Source of the DNA: Exobasidium rhododendri | Lineage: Eukaryota; Basidiomycota; Exobasidiomycetes; Exobasidiales; Exobasidiaceae | NCBI GenBank assembly: GCA_026210745.1 | Contig: CP110631.1 | Span: 5,270,001-5,334,000, forward strand | Direction: 5' to 3' | Length of the DNA stretch: 64,000 nt | In this document: positions 54,405 through 64,000 of the stretch, piece after piece | How the letters are laid out: the number at the start of each line of letters is the position of its first letter | Position numbering within the stretch: the stretch's first letter is position 1 | Program-made: the position numbers and the translations under genes | Notes under the pieces: model-generated | Databases searched by the model: none | What the model was told of the DNA's origin: nothing | Seen by the model: only the letters and a program-made list of their open reading frames with translations

Positions 54405-57141
54405 TCACTCATATTGGAGCGGCTCTGCGAATTGCAGGGCGAGCCAGGTAGACATGAGCTCGTCTACGCGTGTTCGACGGCGCTTTGCATGGCTGGAGGG
54501 GGTGATGAGAAGGCGTGTGTCAGTGTCGTCCCCGTTACTGTGATCCGAGGGAGACTCACTTTCTCATAGAGCTGCAGGTACGTCAAAGGGGGGGAGGAGC
54601 CATAGAATACGTCAGAAGTAAGAAGGACATGATCGAAGCTGGCAGCGACACTCACTAGATCGGCGTGCGTGACTTTTCCAGCTCGATCAGAACCGACTTT
54701 TCCGATGATTCATCGCCAAAGATTGCAATCGCCTTTGGTTCGTCTGTAAGAAGATCAACCAGTGTCAGCACAACTTAAGTTACTTCAAAGACAAAAGAAG
54801 GGCAAACGCACTTGGTTCTGCGATTGCATACTGATAGCGCATCAGCATCTTCACGACAAAGTCCAAACGACTGCGTGATCCGTAATTTGTCGCCTGCGCC
54901 ACGCCGTCCAAGCTGTAGTCTGCCGTCTCGAAGCGTGCTTGTAGCGGAAGTTGAGGCTTTGTCGATCGGGACAATTGAGCGGCGACGGGCGGAAAGTGCA
55001 GGTCGGAGGAGGGCAGGAAGGCGGCCAGACCGGTGGCGCTGCCTGCGTTGTTGTTTAGGATGTGGATGACTGGGGAGCGAATGCGAGAGTGAAGAAGGTC
55101 AGTGAAAGTTCAGTGTCTCCCTCTCGTTTAGTACTCACTGCAGTCGCCGCAGCCCCAGTGTGCAAAGGTGACATGCTTGAAGAAGTCAGATGGCCGGACA
55201 GGCCCTTCGTCTCGCTTCTTGAACAGCGGCTCAAAGCAGACTTGAACAAGTCTGCACGCCTCTCGAGGTGGACTTTTACTTGTCATATTGGAGGCGGCGT
55301 CAGCAGTGTGGAGACGTTTCTCTGTGACACGATCTCGAGTGCTGACTGTGCCGTGCAAGCTGGTGAAGACCACCTCCCCAATGGCGGGCTCTGGCACTCC
55401 CGCCTGAGAGTGGGCTTGTCGGTACTCTTGCGGGGTGAAGCCTCTGGGTGAGGTCGAGTGATACACTATGTGCGCTCTCTCTTTCGTCGGCATCGTATCT
55501 GCGCCCAGACCGAGCTCCTCCAGCATGCGATGCGCCTCCTTGGACGAGAACTTGTTGTCTCCGTTGAGGTCGTGTTTCGCCACGATGAAGGACCACAGCA
55601 GCGCTTCTCGATGGCGTTCAATCGTGTAGTGCGTGTACAGGTACACGACATCGATGTCGCTCGAGGAAGGGTTGTGGTTCAGACTTGCCTGCAGCAGATC
55701 CTTCCGCCACACCGTGCGCACCTCCTGCATCAAGTCCTTCACGATGATCACGGGCAGATCGAGCAGGCCAGGTCGATCGTGATGGCCAAATCGCCTGCCA
55801 AGCAGCGCATTCGATGAGATCTGCGCTCGAATGTGTGCATCGTGTACCTTTTCCTTTGACGCTTCTCCCTCCCCTACCCCAGCCTGTGCGAGGCGGAAGA
55901 TGGGGCCGAACAGTGGACTGTAAAAGTCGACAGAGGTGACGTGCGCTCCAAAGAAATGCCTCTTCTCCAACAAGACAAAAGCGTCGCTCTGGCTTTCGTA
56001 GTCCAAGGCCACAGCACGAGTGACTTCTGGATTGAAAGTGGGAAGCCGTCGTTGCTTGCATGCATACGAAGCGACCTGCGTCCACATCAAGTCCTCCGTT
56101 TTTGCTTTTGGAAGCTTGGAAGACCACTTTCGCATGTAGTTTACCGTCTGGCCTAGCATGCCAAGAGACTGGTGATGGCCCTCCTCTTCTTCGTCGTGCA
56201 TGATCAGCCCAGACTTGCATGCAATGGCCCACATACTCTCCAGTGACACGGCGAATGCACTTCCGTCGTTCTTGAGCCAGCTCGGCTTCTGTACGATTCT
56301 CATCTGATTGGTCTCGTCGATGAAGGGGACGTGGAGAGAAGGAGAAGACACCTTCTGACTTTGTTGTCGCTGCTTGACTTTGGGCGATGGCATGGGCTCA
56401 ACGTTACTCCTCTTGCGCCCACTGGAAGCGACGAGGCCGTGAAGCTGCTGCAGCACATTGAACGACTGATGAAGCCTCTCCTTCGATGCTGTTTGTAAGT
56501 TTGGAGACTTGGACCTGTCCACAGCGGCCATGTCCGCACTCAAGATCACAGCATTGCCGAAGCCAGACCCTAGATTGGCCTGACCTGATCGAAGCGAGTA
56601 CTTCAGCGTGTCCATCTCTGGCAGCTCCCAGGCGTCCCTGTCCGGAGAGGCCTTCTTCCGTCGAGCGTCGAGGTGCATGGCGTCGCTGTAAATTTCATCA
56701 GAAGTGACAATATAAGTACGCCTCATTTAGAGCACAATCTCTCAAGCCGAATTCTCACCTGTTGTTCTGCCAGATCCAGAGAAGGTCGAGCGGTGGAATG
56801 GTGCTTGCTGCAATGTTGCACGCCTTTCCACTCTTGATCCAATTCAGCTCACACGTTGGACCTGCATCAGAGTGAATCGTCAAGGAAGCACGAGACCAGA
56901 GCGAGTCCTTCTTCAGCTTCAGTGCTTGATAGAGTCTGTGTTTGCTGCTCTTTACACTGTTGGGATCCGAGCCGATACGCTGTCCCTGCCCGCTACTCTG
57001 ATAGGTACGGTAGACTAGCACACTGGCCAATAGCATCACCAAAGCGGCAATGCGAATGATCGTTCTTGATTTTGATTTGGACATCTGTGCAGCTCTTCTG
57101 TGCCTCAGGCGACTCCATGAGGAGAAAGCAATGCGTCGCAT
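54405..57141 (-). CDS. Stealth-family phosphotransferase with EF-hand
   Basis: Six exons are proposed (57141-56759, 56685-55139, 55069-54812, 54743-54656, the 12-base 54571-54560, and 54492-54405), giving 791 residues. An anchor near 26-43 precedes four Stealth-type regions: LDLLWIWQNNSDA (CR1), MDTLKYSLRS through RRLPTFNPE (CR2), LLGRRFGHHDRPGLLDLPV through DIDVVYLYTHY (CR3), and the end VDELMSTWLALQFAEPLQYE (CR4). A canonical EF-hand loop, DLNGDNKFSSKE, lies near 500-511, as in animal GNPTAB. Stealth enzymes transfer sugar-1-phosphate, for example GlcNAc-1-phosphate onto mannose. The acidic NDD of CR2 is replaced here (FVLLEKRHFFG). The start could instead be the Met at 57084. The tiny exon is tentative; skipping it keeps the frame. 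Confidence 0.75.
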
Positions 57142-57441
57142 CGGAGGAAGGTCGTGCGTGCTTAAGTGAAAGGGAAGAAGGGCGGGGGGAGGGAAGAAGA
57201 AGGGGGGGGGGGAGAGAGACAGGACATGTCGAACTGTTTGGATTACTTTAGCTTCGCGCGTAAACCCAATTCTTTTTTAGGATTTCTACTTTATCTTTAC
57301 GAGTTTTATCTAATTTCTAGCCTGCAGCAGTAAAAGTCAAGGACGAAAAAGACCGGCCTGGTCGCGCGATTTCCCCCCCTCCACACCTTCTTCCCCCCCC
57401 GAGAAGATCTTCTGAAGATAGGAACGGTCATCGCACGGAAG
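57142..57441. promoter_or_regulatory. Bidirectional promoter, Stealth / GT71
   Basis: A 300-base gap between divergent starts. It contains a G-rich stretch at about 57180-57215 and an AT-rich stretch at 57255-57320. No specific operator is recognised. Confidence 0.45.
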
Positions 57442-59294
57442 ATGGCGAACACACTCTCGAGTCAAATGAGCAGACTGCGGCCTCGCAATAGGTTCAAGGG
57501 TGCCTTTGGGGATCATACACTGGACAAGGAGGTGACCAGCAGAAACGGAGGAAAGGGAGAGAAGGCGGATCACTTGGACGAGGCCAAATCTCGAGAAATT
57601 TTCTGGCTTCGGTCGTCCTTCTTTGTCGCCATGTACGCCTTGGTGGCACTGGCAGTCTTTATACTGATCCGCTGGTCTCCTCATGAACTGGCTCCTGCCG
57701 AAGCGGAGACGACATCTACTCGACCACCACAGAGACTCTTCACCAGCAGCTGGGCGCGGCATATCCTCTCCCACCCAATCCAACCCTCTGATCGCCTCGC
57801 GTTTGCCGAGATGGGACTACGAACGCGCATGTATGCTCGATTGCTAGAAGCGCAGACTTTGTCACTGGCAGACGACTTTGAACAGAAGCTGTGGCCATTT
57901 GCACCAGGAGCAAAGCAGCTGCGATTGGCGCAATTTGGACCAGATCCACCTCAACCGTCGTCGTCACTAAAGGAAGTCGAGAAGGAGCGCGAAGCAGGTG
58001 GAATCAGACAGAACATACTGACCCTGGACATCGCCAAGCCCGTGCAGACGATAGCCCCCATCCCAGAGTCAGATGGCATCAGCCGGGGCATCGTCATGTC
58101 ACTCGGACGATCGGAGGTACGCTTTGCCATGCAGTTCCTTCACATGCTGAGGAATGTACACAAGTCCTCTCTGCCGGTGGAGCTGTACTACTACGGCGAG
58201 GACGATCTGCCGACGTACATGCGAGCGTTCTTGGAGATGTCCTACGAAGGGGTGCGCACCATAGATCTGGAAGCTGCCAACATCTTTGATCCGTCCATCG
58301 CCCGGCTTGCACGCCAAGGATGGGCACTGAAGCCGTTTGCTCTACTTGCGACCAACTTCTCCGAGGTCATACTCACCGATGCAGATGTGGTCTTTCTGCT
58401 GAATCCAAGTCTGCTGTTCGAGGTGAAGGGCTACCACGACACCGGTACACTCTTCTTCCACGATCGCGATCACTATCGAGAGGGAGCGAGCAGAATCGTG
58501 CATGAGTTCTTGCACGAGCAGCTCGGCGCACACGGTCCTTCGGAACGTCTTGGTCAGAGTCAATTCTGGTCAAAGAAGGGCATATACGAGCAAGAGTCGG
58601 GCGTGGTCGTCATCGACAAGAGGCGAGGGGCCGCCTTCTCAGCGCTCTTCTTTGCAGCATGGCAGAACACGGGAAACATCCGCGAGCTGACCACGTATCG
58701 CGTCTTTTGGGGTGAGTGCCTAAAGCTCTAGCCTCAGATCTACCAGTCTAGTGAGTGTCGATCGATCTGGACTGACACACTCTAATTTTCTTCGTGTCTC
58801 GGACTCAAGGCGACAAGGAATCGTACTGGCTGGCATTTGAATTGGCTGGATTCGACTACTATTTCGTCGACCTCTACGCTGGGGGCTTGGGAAACGAGCC
58901 ACTTGAAGGGCAATTCTGCTCTGACCACCCTTTGCACTTTCTGCCACCCGACGCTATCAGTGAATCGGATGCTCAGAAGATTTCCTCAAGCGACAGTGAC
59001 GCCGTGGCAGAGGATGCAGCGACGCAAGAGGGTCAAGGACGGGCAGCATGGTTTAATGGGTCACTGCTCGCCAACAAGGGACGCAACGAGACCGAATACC
59101 TCCAAGAGACGTCGTGGGCAGTGGACGGTAGCTGGGAGTTTCATGAAGCATCGGAAAAGTGGTGCATGCCGAATGCCACATACTCGGGAACAGCGCTCGT
59201 CCCTCCTCAGCGGCATCAATTGCTGGAGGAACTCATCGATGCCGCAAAAGCTGCTGATGCAGAGTTTGCCTTGCTAGGGTCATCCCTGCAGTAG
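57442..59294 (+). CDS. GT71 alpha-mannosyltransferase (MNN1-like), second active copy
   Basis: Two exons (57442-58711, 58810-59294) joined in phase 1 give 584 residues. The anchor lies at about 60-77 (FFVAMYALVALAVFILI). Conserved GT71 blocks are RGIVMSLGRSEVRFAMQFL, VELYYYGEDDLP, the DXD Asp313-Ala-Asp315 (ILTDADVVFLL), DTGTLFFHDR, QESGVVVIDKRRG and, after the intron, GDKESYWLAFELAGFDYY. The intron ends in CAAG, with no usable alternative AG nearby. The single intron lies in the same place (before GDKE) as in the DXD-less copy, whereas the copy at 22511 has none there. Likely adds mannose in the Golgi lumen. Confidence 0.9.
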
Positions 59295-59800
59295 GTAGGT
59301 GTGCGTAGGCTGTGATCAGAGAGAAAAGATAGCACAGCACCATCCCACGGTCCCTTTTGAGAGCATTCGAGAAACTTTCCCGTGGTGGGGCGGAGGGCGG
59401 CGAAGAGGAAAACGGTGGGAAGCCTGAGAAAAAAAAAAAGCGCGTGTATCGGTGTGCCGGCGTGTTTTGTAATTTTACTAATTGCTATCGTGTAAAGAGT
59501 TTATGCGGGTGGGAGAAATCTGGGTTGGGCTAAAAGTTCGGCTGCAACCAAGGATCATCGACCAGGGGCCCCCCGTGCATGAGCTCCCCTGGAAGGGTGC
59601 CTAGAGTCAGGCAGGGTAGTAGTAGTGATGTGCTTGCCTATCTGTCTGTTCGAACTGAACAACAAAAGGGCGGGCCAGTCTCTGCTTATGTCAGCCACCA
59701 CGACTAGATACGAAGAAGCTTAAATTTCGAGTATGAATCGTTGTTATCAGCCTTCAAGGCGAGTTCGAGCTTGTATCCTGCGAAGTATTGGCTCCCAATC
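59295..59800. other. Intergenic, no supported gene
   Basis: About 500 bases. The transporter 3 frame is open upstream to 59741, but the first ATG is at 59801. Confidence 0.5.
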
Positions 59801-61113
59801 ATGATGATGACGCAGCAAGCGAGCTACAACCACATCCCCGCCCAGATCAAGTCACTATGGGCGACCGTGAACAAGACGTACTTTCTTCTGGCTCTATTGA
59901 CGGTGAACACGTCCTTGACGACGATCGTCATGCAATTTTCGAGGCGTGCAAGCTCTAATCAGGAACGTGCTTCACCGCTCGTCGTTGTATTCCTGTCAGA
60001 GTCACTCAAGGTCATCTTGTGTCTGGCCTGGATCACCTTGCGACCGTACGAAAGCGATGGGAAGGAGAAGCAGTTCATGCCTCTTGTATCAGAGAGCAAA
60101 CACCCTGCACTGCTCCGACAGAAGTCGCACTACTTGACAGTGGAGGAGCCTGGGGTGAAGCGAATAAAGGCACTCTTCCAGGAGATCCTGTCGTCGCAAG
60201 GCCTTTTCATGCTGGCCCCTTCTGTCCTGTATGTGTTCCAGAATGTTCTTCAACTTTACGCCGTGGGCAGCATGAGCGCTGTAGTGTATCAGAGCCTCAG
60301 TCAATTCAAGATCGTCGCCACCGGGATTCTCTCTTTCCTGCTTCTAAAGCAGAAGCTTACCCCTAGAAGATCAGCCTGTCTCGCTTGCATCACTATTGGG
60401 ATACTCTCACTCGTCTTGCAGTCGTCTGCAGGAACAGATGATGGCCTGATGCTCAAGGAACGGTCACAGTCAATCCTGCAACAACACCCTTCCGAGTGGA
60501 TGGACAATCCTTTCATGCGTAGTCGTGCTTCGCCCATGTCGAACATCATCGGATCCCTTCAGACAGTCTCGAGTGGCGTGACGAAGAAGCAGCTCGCCAT
60601 GGCCAGTATCATCTTCGCAAGCGTTCTAGGCAGCTTCTCCGGCATACTGGTGGAGTCCAAGTTGAAGCAGAAGAAGGAGGGCAGTGCCGGACCGCAATCT
60701 TTAGCCACACAGAATATCTGCCTTGCTACATACAGCATCCTCGCTCTCGTATTCATGATCGTGTATGATCTGATAGTCGTCGGTGACGTAAAGAGATACA
60801 GCCTCGAGGGTTTTCACGCACCCACTGTTTTATTCATCATCTTACGGTCCTGCGGTGGCCTTCTGGCTTCTGCCTCGATTCAACGGACCAATTTGATCTC
60901 CAAGAGTGAGTCCCGCACGTCTTCAATGTTGAAATTGTCCTTGCAGCCTGACCCCTTCTCCTCTACTGTACCATAGACACCGCTGTGTGCATGTCGATTC
61001 TCACCACGTCCTTGATCGAGTCTACGCTGTACAGCAAGTCTCTTCTCTCCTTCTCGAGCATGGGCACGGGCGTAATTGTGGCAAGCTCCGTGGCGTTCGC
61101 CCAGTCCAGGTAG
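59801..61113 (+). CDS. Nucleotide-sugar transporter 3 (SLC35A type)
   Basis: Two exons (59801-60905, 60977-61113) joined in phase 1 give 413 residues. Three Met in a row at the start leave the exact start open by two codons. Family signs are FLLALLTVNTSLTTIVMQFSR, VVVFLSESLKVILCLAW, LAPSVLYVFQNVLQLYAVG, VVYQSLSQFKIVATGILSFLLL and, near the C-terminus, IILRSCGGLLASASIQRTN then LIESTLYSKSL. The usual QLKI is SQFKI and the end of the protein is diverged, so it may carry a different sugar from transporters 1 and 2. A longer loop of about 60 residues lies between helices 6 and 7. It ends the glycan block. Confidence 0.88.
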
Positions 61114-61552
61114 TGTAGCGCTCACGATCTGCCCTGCGAATAGGTACCTCTGTGAATGACCATCTACGCAATTTTAAGTCTCATGTACAATATGAAGTTC
61201 TCAATGTCACGATGTAATTCTCAACAGTCGACTTAGCAGATTCGACCTGAGAACAAGGGAATGCACTCTGGCACTGCGCTACAAATATATAACTTTACCA
61301 TTACTGGCGGGAGAGAATAGGTACATCCATGACGAGAGTGGGTGGGGAGGCGTGATAATCTAGCAAAGCATGAGGTGAGGGAGAGTAGGTAAGAAAGAGG
61401 GGAAGCTTGCGATAGTCGAGCCGTCTATGGGAGGAACAGGTAAGGGGGTGTGTGGCAATGGGGGAATATCCGAACATGGCACCGTCTGTTTTGATTCGAG
61501 CAAAAAATAAAAGTCCTTGAAGGAGGAAACCCGAAAATGAAGTAAGATTACT
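61114..61552. other. Convergent 3' intergenic region
   Basis: About 440 bases between converging genes; no coding feature supported. Confidence 0.5.
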
Positions 61553-62383
61553 CTATGAACACTTTCCTCGACGACAGTGTCCACTGCTGCAGACGGCGTC
61601 CCGTGAGCACGAGTGTCCCTTGGTGAACACGGCTCGGCATTTGTTCGACCACAGCTTCGAGCAGAAGTTTGTACCTTCGCATTGGATCTAGGAAAAATGC
61701 GAGAGGGGAAAAACATGTCAGAAAGAGATACGAAGCATCTTAATAGAAACGATACAGACTCACATCGCCTCCGCATGATTTGTACGGTTTAATCGACTTG
61801 GCGTTGATGCACTTTGACTCAAAGCAGATCCCTGAAGCACATGCGCCGGAGTTGTTGGTGCTGCAAGATGAGTAGGGACCTGAGGCTTGTTTGGTGTCGC
61901 ATTTGTCGCTCTTTGTGCTGTTGAGAGGAAAGTTCCGTGTCAGTGTCTTTGCAAATCGACCGTATAAATCAATGAGACCTCTGACTTTACTCACTTGCAG
62001 TAAAGAGAGGCGTTGCATTGACCCTTGCCGTTGCAGAATCCGCCCTTGGGCGCCTTTTGCGGCTGGCTCACACACTTTCCGCTGAGACAACGGTCCGTGG
62101 AGCAATCGCTGTTTTTGTGACAGTGTTGACCAGGCGTCTTGGTAGGTCGAGGTTTGTGTGTGTATGTGGAAGTAGGTCCTGTTTGAATGACAGTCTTGTG
62201 CGGCGCTTCACCGCCCCACCACCTTTCTTGCAGTGGCTCGTCGGCGTTGTCGAATAGATTTCGTGCATCGATCCCGGCTGCCTGTTCGGAGCGGGCATTG
62301 AGGGAGATAGGGATGGACTTGCTGGCCACAACGGTGAGCGCAGACGCAAGCAAGAGAATTGTAGGGAGTGAGATGAAGCGCAT
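61553..62383 (-). CDS. Cys-rich secreted protein, about five tandem Cys units
   Basis: Three exons (62383-61995, 61917-61764, 61687-61553) joined in phases 2 and 0 give 225 residues. A signal peptide (FISLPTILLLASALTVVA) is followed by a Pro/Thr-rich linker and about five Cys units, such as CHKNSDCSTDRCLSGKC and CSTNNSGACASGICFESKC, ending CSRDAVCSSGHCRRGKCS. The pattern resembles the protein at 24627-25213. Both have a phase-0 intron just after a K-x-C-x(2)-D string (KSCGGD here, KKCAHD there), so they are probably paralogues. Function unknown; a secreted ligand, effector or wall protein is likely. The annotation needs both short exons, which lie outside any long open frame. Confidence 0.8.
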
Positions 62384-64000
62384 GGTGAAGGAAGGGAAGG
62401 GGGCGAAGTAACTGCGAAGACGAGAGGGAGGTAAATGAGATGGAGATGGAGGAGTTAGGAGTAGGAAGGTGAGAAAGAAGTGATATGGGAGAGGAGGGGA
62501 GATGGAGAGACAGAAAGGGGCAGTGAAGAGATCTCTCCTCTTTACCTCCTGCTATGCCTCACACTCGAACCCAGGGCAGATGTGAATTCTCGAAATATTA
62601 CCCTCTCCGTGTATTACCTCTTCTTCAGACGGGTGCAGATCCCTCGCACGGGTAGGGGGGTCTTTCTCCTCGCACTTGGGTCACTCGCTGCTGCTGCTGC
62701 TGCTGCTGCTGCTACTACTGCTGCTTACTTGGACTCCCCTTCCGCGGCGGGATCAGCGACTTCTAAAGCCATCCAAGGGGTGGGATTCTAGTGCTGAAAT
62801 TTGTCGATCGAGGAAAAGGAAAGTAGAAAGGTGAGAAAATTTTTAAGATAATGGGTGTTTTTACTTAATTATATCACACGCGGACCCTTGCTGCCTTTCA
62901 TAATTAAAACTTTGCATTGCCTTATTCATTCAAAAGCTTGGATAAACACATTGAGACAAATCTGTCTGCAGATCGGCGGATCATCGTGCGGCACCCGGGC
63001 TTCAAAGAGTATTCTGCGGACCTTAAAATGTTCTATGAATTTTAAATATACCTTTCATGCAAGGGTCTTTCACGCTGTGTAAAGCTTAATAATATCTAGA
63101 GCAGACAGCGCATTTTTCTCACCGTTCTTTGCTTGCTCTCATCAGACGAGTTTCCTTTTCTATTCTTCTTAGTCTAAGCTCTTCTTTCTTATTTGGAATT
63201 ACGGAGAGCCAAGCCTTCCCGTACTTGTCGGGTCACCGCACTATGGGGAGGACCCTTATGCAATCGTTTTCCTTTCGTGTAAGGCACTTTACGATGAATT
63301 GCTACGACCTGCAGCTAGAACGGCTGCTAATGGGAAAGTTTCGTGCTTAGTTCATGATTGTCACATCAATCACTAATATGAAGGGGTCACCAGACGAGTC
63401 ATCATCGAATAATACTTGTATATTCAAGTCCCGTGTGGCTTAATTCTCGAAGCTGAATGATGATCACAAAATGATCCAGTAAATTTCTCTCTCTCTCTTT
63501 CTCCCAGGAACAGGCGGGTGTTCTAGTGCATCATTCAACGTCATGTTGGGAATTGGGTGATCCTTCATATATTGGGCAGATAGATAAGCTATCTTTTGAC
63601 ATTCGCATTACGGCATACACATCTCCAGCACCAGGCCACTTCACAAGGAGAGGAGAAAGAAGAAGACGTCTTGAAAACCTGGGGGAAGAGGACAGGCATC
63701 TTACGGTCCCCTTTCCCGTGCAATCCCGTTCCCGTGCTGTTCTGCTGATTGAAGCACTTCTGGACGAGCTTGCCATCCAGTAGAAAGTTTTCATTTAGGT
63801 TTTGTTAATTAAATCTTGCTCTCTCATGTGAGACGAGGACTCCCGAGCGGGCCGGGACTAAGACCTGTGGAAGTTGGTCATCCAGCCAGCACATGGTCCA
63901 ACCCATTATTTCTTTTTTTTTGCTGCTCTTGGCGCCAAGGACCACTACAGCACACTCAGCATGGAATGGATGAAGGATCCACCAAAGCTATGTCACCATG
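62384..64000. other. Right-end intergenic region, no supported gene
   Basis: About 1.6 kb. Short frames exist on both strands near 63526-63794 but overlap each other and match no family. An AT-rich stretch at 62830-63070 and a run of nine T near 63911-63919 are present. An upstream exon of a gene beyond the window cannot be excluded. Confidence 0.45.
62687..62725. repeat. CTG trinucleotide microsatellite
   Basis: About nine consecutive GCT units are followed by CTACTACTGCTGCT, in otherwise noncoding sequence. Likely length-variable between strains. Confidence 0.85.

Noticed and set aside
63526-63794. Overlapping frames of about 85 codons on both strands near the right end
   Set aside because: Neither strand shows a domain or matching splice sites; chance frames cannot be excluded.
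63830-63920. tRNA-like stretch followed by a T run
   Set aside because: The string CCCGAGCGGGCC suggests a D-arm, but no acceptor stem pairs and the B-box match is poor.

Overview
This window is nuclear DNA from a fungus, most likely a basidiomycete. Genes are compact, and introns are about 45-90 nt with GTGAGT-type donors. There are Zn2Cys6 regulators with fungal MHR regions, a pisatin-demethylase-like P450, and fungus-restricted families (DUF3405, DUF1996, MNN1-type GT71, CAP10-type GT90). Placement in Ustilaginomycotina is a guess from gene style only. No transposon, tRNA, rRNA or CRISPR array was found. Every multi-exon model below was built by hand from splice signals and reading phase, and has no transcript support.

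Left arm (1-15.6 kb): an incomplete gene of unknown function at the left edge; a catalase-family protein; a small secreted protein with a likely Kex2 site; a Ser/Thr-rich wall-type secreted protein with two Cys modules; a Zn2Cys6 regulator on the minus strand; a second small secreted protein; and a Zn2Cys6 regulator on the plus strand.

Central block (16.5-61.1 kb): a very dense run of glycan-building genes, almost all encoding type II or multi-pass membrane proteins expected in the secretory pathway. In order: PLOD-like GT, GT32 (OCH1/CSG1-like), GT71 (MNN1-like), nucleotide-sugar transporter 1, GT25, DUF3405 copy 1, nucleotide-sugar transporter 2, DUF3405 copy 2, GT17 (MGAT3-like), GT90, a GT-B-like type II protein, a second GT90, a GT71 lacking its DXD, a Stealth-family phosphotransferase with an EF-hand, a further GT71, and nucleotide-sugar transporter 3. 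Small secreted proteins, a DUF1996 protein and a P450 lie among them. Several pairs share short divergent promoters (transporter 1/GT25, Stealth/GT71, P450/GT-B-like).

Interpretation: the three transporters would import activated sugars into the Golgi. The glycosyltransferases and the Stealth sugar-phosphate transferase would then build a complex, possibly phosphorylated, surface or secreted glycan. The two Zn2Cys6 proteins at the left are candidate regulators. I know of no described fungal cluster with this composition, so this block is the main finding.

Right end (61.5-64 kb): a Cys-rich secreted protein related to one at 24.6-25.2 kb, then about 1.6 kb with no gene I can support.
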